A DNA stretch of 64,000 bases from Vulgatibacter incomptus (GTDB taxonomy: Bacteria > Myxococcota > Myxococcia > Myxococcales > Vulgatibacteraceae), in NCBI RefSeq assembly GCF_001263175.1, contig NZ_CP012332.1, positions 738,001-802,000 of the forward strand, in the 5' to 3' direction. The notes beneath the pieces are model-generated. The model was not told the DNA's origin. It did no database searches and was given only the letters and a program-made list of their open reading frames with translations. A program made the translations under genes and the position numbers. Below are positions 47,754 through 55,518 of this stretch, piece by piece. Every line of letters begins with the position of its first letter. The first letter of the stretch is position 1.

Positions 47754-49610
47754 ATGCGACCTCCCGACCCGGCCACCGAGAGCCCTCCCCTCGAGCTCGC
47801 CCGTAGCTTCCTCCCGCCGATGCGCGCCGTCCTCGCCGACGGAGGCGGGCAGGGCTGGGTCGAGCTCAAGTACGACGGCTACCGCGCTCTCGCCGCAATT
47901 CAGGGCGGGCAAGCCGCGCTCGTGAGCCGCAACGGCCTCGACTTCACCCAGCGGTTCCCTGCGATCGTCCGGGCCCTCGAGGGTCTCGGCGCGGCGAGCA
48001 CCATCATCGACGGCGAGATCTGCGTTCTCGACCCCGACGGTGTGCCCCGCTTCGAGCTCCTCCAGCGGGGCGACGGCGAGGACGTGGTCTTCTTCGCCTT
48101 CGATCTGCTCCAGCAAGACAGCGCCGACCTGCGAGGTCTCCCGCTGGAAGAGCGATGGGACCGTCTCGCCCGCGTGATCGGTGAAGGATCGTCTGCGCTG
48201 CGTCTGGCGGAGCGCCTCGACGGGCCCCCGGAGGACGCCCTGAGCGAAGCGGAGCGCCGGGGCTTCGAAGGGATCGTGATCAAGCGGCATGGCTCGCCGT
48301 ACCGCGCCCGGCACCCCGGCGCGTGGCGGAAGCGCAAGGCCGTCGCCGCCCAGGAGCTGGCGATCGTCGGCTTCGAGCGCACGTCCACCGGCGGCGACGC
48401 GATCGGCTCCCTCCTGCTCGCGGTCGCCATGGACGACCGCTTCCGCTACGCGGGCAAGGTTGGCACGGGCTTCACGGCCGCCGACCGGGAGGCACTCTTC
48501 CGGCGGCTCTCGGAGAGCGTGGTGCGGCGGTCGCCGGTGGTCGATCCGCCCCGTCTGCGAGGGGCGGTCTGGGTGCGCCCGGAGCTCGTGGCCGAGGTCC
48601 GCTTCACGGAGTGGACCTCGGAGGGCCGGCTCCGGCAGCCATCGTTCAAGGGCCTGCGCGTCGACAAGTCCCCCGCCGACTGCGTGCGCGAGGCGGCAGC
48701 GCCGCCGGAGCCGTCTCCCGGGCGAGCGATCCCAAAGGCGCGGTCGGATGCCGGCGTGAGGTTCACCCATCCCGACCGGATCCTCTTTCCCCGCGACGGG
48801 ATCACCAAGGCGGACGTCGCCGCCTACTACCAGGCGATGGCCGGGCCGCTCCTCCGCGCCCTGTCGGGTCGGCCCGTGGCCCTCGAGCATTGGAACGAGG
48901 GGATCGACGAGCCGGGCTGGTTCCACCAGAAGATCTCGGACGACGACGCGAGGAGCTGGATGACGCTGGCCGCGATCCCTTCGCAATCCGGGCGAAGGTT
49001 GGAGAGGCGCCTCCTCGTCGACGACCGGGAGACGCTGCGCTGGCTCGCCCAGCGGTCGGTTCTCACCGTGCACATGTGGTCGTCGCGCACCGACAGCCTG
49101 AACGAGCCCGACTGGGCGATCTTCGATCTCGATCCGGCGGAGGGCGAGGACATCCGCCAGGCGGTGGACGTCGCCGGGGCGCTGAAGGCCCTCCTCGACG
49201 CCCTCGGCCTCCCCAGCCTCGCCAAGACCTCCGGGAAGCGCGGCCTCCACGTCCTCGTGCCCATGGCCCCGGGGCAGCGCCACGACGAGGCGGTGCGGTT
49301 TGCGCTCACGGTGGGGCGGGCCGTCGAGCAGGTCCTCCCGCAGGTGACCCTCGAGCGGATGAAGGATCGGCGCGGGGGCCGCCTCTATATCGACTGCTAC
49401 CAGAACGGCTACGGCAAGACGATCGCCGCCCCGTACTCGCTCCGGGCGTCGGACGGCGCGCCGGTGTCCGCTCCGCTGCGCTGGGACGAGGTGAATGAGG
49501 GCCTCGAGCCGGGCGCGTTCAACCTGCGGACCATGCCCGGGAGGCTCGACGAGGTGGGCGATCTCTTCGGGCCGATCCTGGAGAAGGGTATTCGACTCCC
49601 CAGCCTCTGA
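47754..49610 (+). CDS. ligD: ATP-dependent DNA ligase D (ligase + polymerase, no phosphoesterase domain)
   Basis: A 618-residue NHEJ enzyme. The ATP-dependent ligase domain has the adenylated lysine K39 in ELKYDGYR, with EGIVIKR and WRKRK motifs and an OB fold to about residue 300. A primase-type LigD polymerase domain follows (from FTHPDRILFPRDGITK, about 335, with DLDPAE metal-binding residues near 465). The phosphoesterase domain present in Pseudomonas LigD is missing. The ATG at 47754 has GGA only 3 nt upstream; a GTG at 47736 is an alternative. No ku gene is in the window. Confidence 0.9.
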   Translation: MRPPDPATESPPLELARSFLPPMRAVLADGGGQGWVELKYDGYRALAAIQGGQAALVSRNGLDFTQRFPAIVRALEGLGAASTIIDGEICVLDPDGVPRFELLQRGDGEDVVFFAFDLLQQDSADLRGLPLEERWDRLARVIGEGSSALRLAERLDGPPEDALSEAERRGFEGIVIKRHGSPYRARHPGAWRKRKAVAAQELAIVGFERTSTGGDAIGSLLLAVAMDDRFRYAGKVGTGFTAADREALFRRLSESVVRRSPVVDPPRLRGAVWVRPELVAEVRFTEWTSEGRLRQPSFKGLRVDKSPADCVREAAAPPEPSPGRAIPKARSDAGVRFTHPDRILFPRDGITKADVAAYYQAMAGPLLRALSGRPVALEHWNEGIDEPGWFHQKISDDDARSWMTLAAIPSQSGRRLERRLLVDDRETLRWLAQRSVLTVHMWSSRTDSLNEPDWAIFDLDPAEGEDIRQAVDVAGALKALLDALGLPSLAKTSGKRGLHVLVPMAPGQRHDEAVRFALTVGRAVEQVLPQVTLERMKDRRGGRLYIDCYQNGYGKTIAAPYSLRASDGAPVSAPLRWDEVNEGLEPGAFNLRTMPGRLDEVGDLFGPILEKGIRLPSL

Positions 49611-49625
49611 TGAAAAACGCGAGTC

Positions 49626-49665
49626 GCCGCGAAGGAGATGGGAGCCGGCCCATCTCCTTCGCGGC
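49626..49665. terminator. Perfect 17-bp hairpin between convergent ligD and ytxH-like genes
   Basis: Arms 49626-49642 and 49649-49665 are exact complements around a 6-nt AGCCGG loop. Read on the minus strand, the stem is followed closely by GTTTTTC (near 49614), so it can end transcripts from the right; it also faces the ligD mRNA end. Confidence 0.75.
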
Positions 49666-49750
49666 AACCGCGGCGCCCGGCCGGTCCCCCCGAAAAGCCG
49701 AGGCCTCCCCCGAAGAGCAGGCCGGCGGCCAGGCGCATGCTCGCTGAGTG

Positions 49751-49788
49751 GCTGAAGAGATCGGGACGTTGCTTCCGCTCTCTTCAGC
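49751..49788 (-). terminator. 10-bp inverted repeat just after the YtxH-like gene
   Basis: GCTGAAGAGA (49751-49760) and its complement TCTCTTCAGC (49779-49788) enclose 18 nt. The repeat lies 30 nt past the stop of the minus-strand gene and probably acts with the 17-bp hairpin. Confidence 0.5.
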
Positions 49789-49817
49789 CCGCTGCGCGCG
49801 AGGCACTTTCTCGTTTT

Positions 49818-50153
49818 CTATTGCTGGGAGTGGGCGCCCTGCATCCGCACCGAGGGCCCCGCCGCGCCCGATCGAACGCCCGAGAGCGCCGTCTGGGAGA
49901 TCTCCTTCCGAAGCTCCCTGCCGCGGCGCGGCGCGAGGAGCATGCCGGCCACCACGCCGACGGCGACGCCACCCAGGATCAGGCCGAGGCCGCTGAAGAA
50001 GCGAAGGGCGGGACGCGGCGCACGGCGAAGGCCGACCAGCTCGAGCGCATCGTCGAGGTCGTAGCTCGGCAACGACCGGAACCTGCGGCCGACGTCCCTG
50101 CGAAGCTGGTTGGCGTTCTTTCGCAGCTCTTTCGAGTCCATGCTCCAGTTCAT
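49818..50153 (-). CDS. YtxH-like small membrane protein
   Basis: A 111-residue protein. The first 50 residues are charged and helical, one glycine-rich hydrophobic helix (FFSGLGLILGGVAVGVVAGMLLAP, broken here as residues about 53-76) follows, and the C-terminus starts PRRGRELRKEI, the YtxH family signature. The family is linked to general stress in Bacillus but has no known activity. A start at 50141 (107 residues) is also possible. Confidence 0.7.
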   Translation of the reverse strand: MNWSMDSKELRKNANQLRRDVGRRFRSLPSYDLDDALELVGLRRAPRPALRFFSGLGLILGGVAVGVVAGMLLAPRRGRELRKEISQTALSGVRSGAAGPSVRMQGAHSQQ

Positions 50154-50361
50154 CTCGCTCGTCTCCCATCCCCTCGAGCGGATCCCGCTCCCGAGGAAGG
50201 TAGGAGCCGCCTCGTGCGTTGGCCACCGGCACGGCCGGGGCGTATTTCGGGGGTCACCCGCGAAAGAGTCCGCGCGCGAATTGCGCAGCCGGGGCATTTT
50301 GGGTATCTGGTCCCGCAGCGGCGGCTCGCGGCGGCCCGCGACCCCGCAGACGAGGTGGACG

Positions 50362-50553
50362 ATGTTTGGCTTCAAACCGGGCGAGCTCCTCATCATCTTC
50401 GCGCTGATCCTGATCCTCTTCGGCGGAACGAGGCTCCCGGGGCTCGGCAAGGCCCTCGGCAGCGGGATCCGCAACTTCAAGAAGGGTCTGTCCGGCGACG
50501 AGACCGAGGACGAGGAGTCCTCCCCGTCGACCGCCTCGAAGCCGAAGGCCTAG
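50362..50553 (+). CDS. tatA: Twin-arginine translocase subunit TatA/TatE
   Basis: A 63-residue protein with the Tat A-type layout: a short periplasmic N-terminus, one membrane helix (8-20) with the Phe-Gly hinge at 20-21, an amphipathic helix (24-44) and an acidic tail (DETEDEESS). It forms the translocation pore for folded proteins; the ActB Tat signal in this window is a likely client. GAGGT precedes the ATG. tatB and tatC are not adjacent. Confidence 0.9.
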   Translation: MFGFKPGELLIIFALILILFGGTRLPGLGKALGSGIRNFKKGLSGDETEDEESSPSTASKPKA

Positions 50554-50668
50554 TCCCGGCTTCCGAGCCGATCCGACCCCGTTTCCGGACCAGGACGGGA
50601 CGAGCACGCCGCCCGGCAGGGGCCGGACGGCTCCCTTCCGTTTCGCCGGCGAGGCCGGCGGAGGCGAC

Positions 50669-51553
50669 ATGGCCGAGACTCCATCGCTGCGCGATCGCGC
50701 CAGCACCTACGTCCGCGACCTCCAGGATCGCATCTGCGCTGCGCTGGAGGCGGCCGACGGCAAGGCCCGGTTCCACGAGGACCGCTGGGAGCGCGAGGGC
50801 GGCGGCGGCGGGATCTCCCGCGTGATGGAAGGCGGCGCCGTCTTCGAGAAGGCCGGCGTCAACACCAGCGCCGTCTACGGCGAGGTGCCCTCCGCGCTCG
50901 CACGCGACCTCAAGGGCGCAGGGCCCGAGTTCTACGCCACCGGCGTCTCGCTCGTCCTCCACCCGAGGAACCCCCACGTCCCGACGGTCCACGCCAACTT
51001 CCGCTTCCTGGCCCGTGGGGATTCGGCGTGGTTCGGCGGCGGCGCGGACCTCACGCCCTACTATCCGCGAGAAGAGGACGTCCGGCACTTCCACGGCACC
51101 CTCAAGGCCGCGTGCGACGCCCACGGACCTGCGCTCTACCCGCGCTACAAGAAGTGGTGCGACGAGTATTTCTACCTCCCGCATCGCCGCGAGATGCGGG
51201 GCGTGGGCGGGATCTTCTTCGACGAGCTCGCGGGCACGGAGGAGAGCTTCGCCTTCCTGCGGAGCGCCGGTGAGGCCTTCCTACCCGCGTACCTGCCCAT
51301 CGTCGAGCGCCGGAAGGACGACGCCCACGACGAGCGCCATCGCGCGTGGCAGCTCCACCGCCGCGGCCGCTACGTCGAGTTCAACCTGATCTACGACCGG
51401 GGCACCATCTTCGGCCTGCGATCCAACGGGCGGATCGAGTCGATCCTCATGTCCCTGCCGCCGCTGGCGAGCTGGGACTACGACCCGACGCCCAAGCCCG
51501 GCTCCCCCGAAGAGCAGGCGGTCGCCTACTACCAGCCCCGCGACTGGGCGTAG
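50669..51553 (+). CDS. hemF: Oxygen-dependent coproporphyrinogen III oxidase
   Basis: A 294-residue HemF. The family signature around [19 protein letters not shown] and [10 protein letters not shown] is intact, and conserved histidines occur in [10 protein letters not shown] and LPHRREMRG. It converts coproporphyrinogen III to protoporphyrinogen IX with molecular oxygen, which marks aerobic haem synthesis. It is followed by hemE and hemY, one cluster on one strand. A GC palindrome, GCCGGCGAGGCCGGC, lies just upstream of the start. Confidence 0.95.
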   Translation: MAETPSLRDRASTYVRDLQDRICAALEAADGKARFHEDRWEREGGGGGISRVMEGGAVFEKAGVNTSAVYGEVPSALARDLKGAGPEFYATGVSLVLHPRNPHVPTVHANFRFLARGDSAWFGGGADLTPYYPREEDVRHFHGTLKAACDAHGPALYPRYKKWCDEYFYLPHRREMRGVGGIFFDELAGTEESFAFLRSAGEAFLPAYLPIVERRKDDAHDERHRAWQLHRRGRYVEFNLIYDRGTIFGLRSNGRIESILMSLPPLASWDYDPTPKPGSPEEQAVAYYQPRDWA

Positions 51554-51562
51554 TCTGCCCGT

Positions 51563-51582
51563 TCGCTACGCAACAGGCTCCT
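51563..51582 (+). repeat. Truncated copy of the right end of the 180-bp repeat element
   Basis: TCGCTAC directly followed by GCAACAGGCTCCT matches 15931-15937 plus 15948-15960, with 10 nt missing between. At 15960 the next bases CTCAACC resemble AGTCAACC here. It lies just after the hemF stop codon. Confidence 0.5.
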
Positions 51583-51659
51583 AGTCAACCTCGCGCCCGC
51601 TTCCGTCGCGCGACCTCCACAAAGCGGCGCCGTCCCGGCGCTCGGAAAGGGCTTCGATC

Positions 51660-52700
51660 GTGAACGACCGATTCCTCAAGGCTTGCAGGCGCGAGCCCGT
51701 CGACACCACGCCGATCTGGATCATGCGCCAGGCGGGCCGCTACCTGCCGCAGTACCGCGAGGTCCGGGGCAAGACCACCTTCCTCGGCCTGTGCAAGACG
51801 CCGGAGCTCGCGGCGGAGGTGACCGTTCAGCCCGTCGACCTCATCGGCGTCGACGCGGCGATCCTCTTCTCCGACATCCTCATCCCCGTGGAGGCGATGG
51901 GGATGCGGGTCGAGTTCCACGAGAACGAGGGCCCCGTCCTCCCGGAGCCCATCCGGAACCAGGCCGACATCGAGCGTCTCGCGATCTTCGATCCGTCCGA
52001 GCGCACGCCGTTCACCCTCGAGGCGATCCGACAGACGGTCCGCGCGCTCGACCGACGCGTCCCGCTGATCGGCTTCGCCGGCGCGCCGTTCACCCTCGCC
52101 GCCTACATGCTCGAGGGGCGCGGCTCCAAGAGCTGGCTCGGAGTGAAGCGGCTCATGGCCACCGAGCCCCGCCTGGCCCACGAGCTCTTCGGCAAGATCG
52201 CGTCGGCCATCGGGCAGTACCTCGTCGCCCAGATCGAGGCGGGCTGCGACGCGGTGCAGATCTTCGACTCGTGGGGCGGCGAGCTCGGCCCCGCCGACTT
52301 CGAGCGGTGGACGCTCCCGTACGTGCAGCGGATCGTTGCCGACGTGAAGGCCAAGGCGCCGCACGTTCCGGTGATCTTCTTCGGCACCGGGATGTCCACG
52401 CTGCTCCCCAAGCTCAAGGACACCGGCGCCGACGTGCTCGGCCTCGACTGGCGGATCGAGCTGAAGGACGCGCGGAAGATCCTCGGCGACGACGTCGCGG
52501 TCCAGGGCAACCTCGACCCGACGGCGCTCTTCCTCCCGAAGGAGGAGATCACCAGGCGCGTCGAGGAGATCATCTCGCAGAACGCCGGCAGGCCGGGGCA
52601 CATCTTCAACCTGGGCCACGGGATCACGCCTCCGACGGATCCGGATCACGCGCGCCACCTGGTGAACGAGGTCCACCGCCTCGGCGCCCGCAAGGCCTGA
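51660..52700 (+). CDS. hemE: Uroporphyrinogen decarboxylase
   Basis: A 346-residue HemE that converts uroporphyrinogen III to coproporphyrinogen III in the cytoplasm. The signature PIWIMRQAGRYLPQYRE near residue 18 carries the active-site arginines. Later landmarks are GFAGAPFTLA, the FDSWGG stretch and the C-terminal FNLGHGI. The start is GTG with GGAAAGGG about 7 nt upstream. Confidence 0.96.
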   Translation: MNDRFLKACRREPVDTTPIWIMRQAGRYLPQYREVRGKTTFLGLCKTPELAAEVTVQPVDLIGVDAAILFSDILIPVEAMGMRVEFHENEGPVLPEPIRNQADIERLAIFDPSERTPFTLEAIRQTVRALDRRVPLIGFAGAPFTLAAYMLEGRGSKSWLGVKRLMATEPRLAHELFGKIASAIGQYLVAQIEAGCDAVQIFDSWGGELGPADFERWTLPYVQRIVADVKAKAPHVPVIFFGTGMSTLLPKLKDTGADVLGLDWRIELKDARKILGDDVAVQGNLDPTALFLPKEEITRRVEEIISQNAGRPGHIFNLGHGITPPTDPDHARHLVNEVHRLGARKA

Positions 52701-52791
52701 GCTCTGCTGCAACCGGGGGCTTACGCCGCCCTCGGACTGGAACGGGGCCCCTTCGTGCTGACGCGAGGGGTCCCGCCGAGGAACGCACGGC

Positions 52792-54153
52792 ATGAGAGTG
52801 GCGATCGTGGGCGGAGGGATCTCGGGCCTCGCGCTGGCTGAGCGGTTGGCGGCCGCCGGCGCGGAGCCCCTCGTGCTCGAGGCCGACGATCGGGCGGGCG
52901 GCAAGATCGCCACCCGTCGCAAGGACGGCTTCCTCCTCGAGGCCGGGCCCAACGGCTTCCTCGACAAGGAGCCCGCCACCCTCGAGCTCGCGTCCCGCAT
53001 CGGCCTCCGCGACTCCCTTCGCCAGGCGGAGACCGCGGCGAAGCGCCGCTGGGTCTTCGTCCGCGGCGCGCTGCGCGAGGTGCCCTCGACGCCGCCGGCG
53101 TTCCTGCGCTCCGACATCCTCCCGCCCTTCGCCAAGGCCCGCGTCGCGCTGGAGCCCTTCTCCCGGCGCGCGAAGCCCGGCGTGGACGAGTCCATCGCCG
53201 ACTTCGGCAGGCGGCACCTGGGCGCCCGGGCGACCCGCGATCTCCTCGGCGCGATGGTGCTCGGGATCTTCGGCGGGGACGTGGAGAAGCTCTCCCTCGC
53301 GAGCTGCTTCCCCAAGATGGCCGAGCTCGAGAGGGCCCATCGCTCGCTGGTGCTCGGGATGATCCGGCTGCAGCGGGAGAAGAAGGGGGCCGGCGGTCCC
53401 GCAGGCCCGGGCGGCGTCCTCACCAGCGTGGAGGGCGGCCTCGGCCACTACCCGGCGCGCCTCGCCGAGACCCTGGGGTCGGCGGTGCGCACAGGCGTGC
53501 GGGTCGACGCGCTGTCGGTCACGGAGAGTGGAGTCCGACTTCACACGAATTCTGGCGGGAGGGCCGCCGAGCTGGACGCGGACGCCGTCGCGATCACGGC
53601 GCCGGCCGACGTGGCCTCGAGGCTCCTCGCGCCGCTGGACCCGGCGCTGGGCGAGCTCGCTGCCGGCGTCCCCTACGCGCCGATGGCCGTGGTCCACCTT
53701 GCGTGGCCCCGCGCGCGGATCGCCCACCCGCTGGACGGCTTCGGTTTCCTGGTGCCCCCCCACGAGGGGCGCGGGATCCTGGGCGCGATCTTCGTCTCAT
53801 CGATCTTCCCGTGGCGCGCGCCGCCGGATCAGGCGCTCTTCACCGTGATGATCGGCGGCGCCGTCCGGCCCGAGCTCGCCGCCCGCCCGGAGGCGGAGCT
53901 CGCGACCCTCGCGGCATCGGAGCTCGGCGGCATCATCGGCGCCTCTGGCGATCCGAGCCTGGCCGAGGTGATCCGCTGGCAGCGGGCGATCCCGCAGTAC
54001 GTGATCGGCCACGAGGCCCGGCGCCGGGAAGCCATGGAGCGGATCGCACGGCTTGGACCAGTGCACCTCGGCGGCAACGCGTGGCGCGGCATCGGCGTCA
54101 ACGACTGCATCGCCGCTGCCGCCCCCCTCGCCACCGAGATCCTCGATCGCTAG
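52792..54153 (+). CDS. hemY: Oxygen-dependent protoporphyrinogen oxidase (HemY type)
   Basis: A 453-residue FAD enzyme for the next-to-last haem step. The N-terminal dinucleotide fold VAIVGGGISGLALAERL starts at residue 3 and is followed by EADDRAGGKI. The C-terminal HLGGNAWRGIGVNDCI stretch is the second FAD contact typical of HemY/PPOX. It completes the hemF-hemE-hemY set; it is sometimes labelled hemG. Confidence 0.92.
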   Translation: MRVAIVGGGISGLALAERLAAAGAEPLVLEADDRAGGKIATRRKDGFLLEAGPNGFLDKEPATLELASRIGLRDSLRQAETAAKRRWVFVRGALREVPSTPPAFLRSDILPPFAKARVALEPFSRRAKPGVDESIADFGRRHLGARATRDLLGAMVLGIFGGDVEKLSLASCFPKMAELERAHRSLVLGMIRLQREKKGAGGPAGPGGVLTSVEGGLGHYPARLAETLGSAVRTGVRVDALSVTESGVRLHTNSGGRAAELDADAVAITAPADVASRLLAPLDPALGELAAGVPYAPMAVVHLAWPRARIAHPLDGFGFLVPPHEGRGILGAIFVSSIFPWRAPPDQALFTVMIGGAVRPELAARPEAELATLAASELGGIIGASGDPSLAEVIRWQRAIPQYVIGHEARRREAMERIARLGPVHLGGNAWRGIGVNDCIAAAAPLATEILDR

Positions 54154-54203
54154 AAGCGCTCTCGCTCTGCTGATTTATTGGCGAATTGTTAGATTTTTTA
54201 CTG

Positions 54204-54231
54204 TTGACTGGTTTGTTGCTTGGAGTATGGG
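54204..54231 (+). promoter_or_regulatory. Putative promoter in an AT-rich island before the lipoprotein gene
   Basis: TTGACT (54204-54209) and TATGGG (54226-54231) are 16 nt apart, within a stretch (54170-54230) that is markedly AT-rich for this genome. A small hairpin GCCGAA/TTCGGC (54239-54252) lies in the predicted 5' UTR. The start codon follows at 54274. Confidence 0.5.
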
Positions 54232-54273
54232 TGCGCCCGCCGAATTTTCGGCTCTTCAGGGGTGTGCAACTAC

Positions 54274-55446
54274 ATGCTTCAGCTTCGAACCGGCCTGGTG
54301 GCGCTGCTCGGCGCCTGTCTCTTCGCGACCGCTTGCGGCAAGGACAAGGAGACGATCCTCGTCCAGGAGCAGCAGACGGCCGACCAGGTCTACTACTTCT
54401 CCGGTCACATCTACGACGGCCTGACCGGCCAGCGGCTCACCGGCTACTCCCTCGACTTGCAGTTCCGCGACAAGAAGCTCAGCGCGCAGGTCGACGCCGA
54501 GGGTCGCTACTTCGTGGGTCCGCTCCCGTACTTCCAGGACTACACGGTTCGCGTGAAGGCGGACGGCTACCGCTCCTTCCTCTCGCACAACGCGGGCATC
54601 ACGCTCGACTGGAACCACGAGTCCTTCCTGGTCCACGAGCACGCCCCGGAGAAGGGCTTCTACTACAACGCCTTCCTCTATCCGGATGACCTCGTCGCCC
54701 CGGCCACCCAGGTCTTCGTCACGACCTGGGACACCGAGAAGCGGCCGTCCGGAACGGTCCGCTTCACGCCGACCAACGTCCCGGCGATGCTCGACTACCT
54801 CCCGGCGGTCAACGGGCAGATCTGGAACAACGCCGACGACCTGCAGCTGCGCACGGTGACCAAGACCGTGACCGACGGTGTCGCCACGATCGAGGCCGGC
54901 GAGCTCGGCTTCGGCGTCCACTACGACGTGATGGTGTACGGCGCCGCCGGATACGCTCCGGGCATCGCCGGCTTCCTGGCGGGCATCGACGACTACGTGA
55001 CCGTGGTGCTCGACCCGCTCGACGCCGCCGGTCTCGAGCTCGTCTACAACTCCATCACCACCGGGATCCCGGCGCCGAACGGCGAGATCGTCCTGGCCTT
55101 CAACCAGCCGATCGAGTTCGACCCGCTCCACACCGCGGCGGAGTACGCGAAGTACGTCGACGACACGCTCTCGATCGACTCGTGGGACGAGAACGGGAAC
55201 GGCAAGTGGAACGAGCTCAAGAATGCCAGCCGCGGCACGGCCGTCCAGATCAAGGGCAACCTCCTCATCCTGCGGTGGAACCCCCAGGAGGCGCTCGCGA
55301 CGGTGGATGACAACGACCCGATCTACAGCGTGACCTACGGCGCGCTGGATTCGGTCCTCGTCCGTCCGGCAGGGGGCAAGTACTGGGAGCGGGCCTCGAT
55401 CGGCATGCTGGTCGGCACGACCTCGCTCACGGTCAACCTGCGCTAA
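54274..55446 (+). CDS. Lipoprotein with carboxypeptidase-like regulatory (Ig-like) domain
   Basis: A 390-residue lipoprotein. The signal peptide ends in FATAC. The first mature part (about 40-115: YYFSGHIYDGLTGQRLTGYS, then VDAEGRYFVGPLP) resembles carboxypeptidase-regulatory beta-sandwich domains that often sit in surface proteins. The rest is beta-rich with a DENGNGKW motif that could bind calcium. No catalytic signature is seen. It has its own AT-rich promoter region and an intrinsic terminator, so it is likely monocistronic and well expressed. Confidence 0.75.
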   Translation: MLQLRTGLVALLGACLFATACGKDKETILVQEQQTADQVYYFSGHIYDGLTGQRLTGYSLDLQFRDKKLSAQVDAEGRYFVGPLPYFQDYTVRVKADGYRSFLSHNAGITLDWNHESFLVHEHAPEKGFYYNAFLYPDDLVAPATQVFVTTWDTEKRPSGTVRFTPTNVPAMLDYLPAVNGQIWNNADDLQLRTVTKTVTDGVATIEAGELGFGVHYDVMVYGAAGYAPGIAGFLAGIDDYVTVVLDPLDAAGLELVYNSITTGIPAPNGEIVLAFNQPIEFDPLHTAAEYAKYVDDTLSIDSWDENGNGKWNELKNASRGTAVQIKGNLLILRWNPQEALATVDDNDPIYSVTYGALDSVLVRPAGGKYWERASIGMLVGTTSLTVNLR

Positions 55447-55474
55447 CTTTCGGACTGACTCGCGAAAGCGGAAG

Positions 55475-55508
55475 GGCGAGCGTCTCTCGAAGAGGCGCTC
55501 GCCTTTTT
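55475..55508. terminator. Intrinsic terminator between two convergent lipoprotein genes
   Basis: GGCGAGCGTCTC (55475-55486) pairs with 55492-55503 (one G-T) around a 5-nt loop, and five T follow on the + strand. It ends the upstream lipoprotein transcript; the minus-strand gene ends at 55519. Confidence 0.85.
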
Positions 55509-55518
55509 CCTTGTCGCC

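Noticed and set aside
49409-49738. A short minus-strand frame starting MRLAAGLLFGGGLGFSGG, signal-peptide-like
   Set aside because: It runs into the ligD coding region, crosses the 17-bp hairpin, has no ribosome-binding site, and its C-terminal part is shadow sequence.
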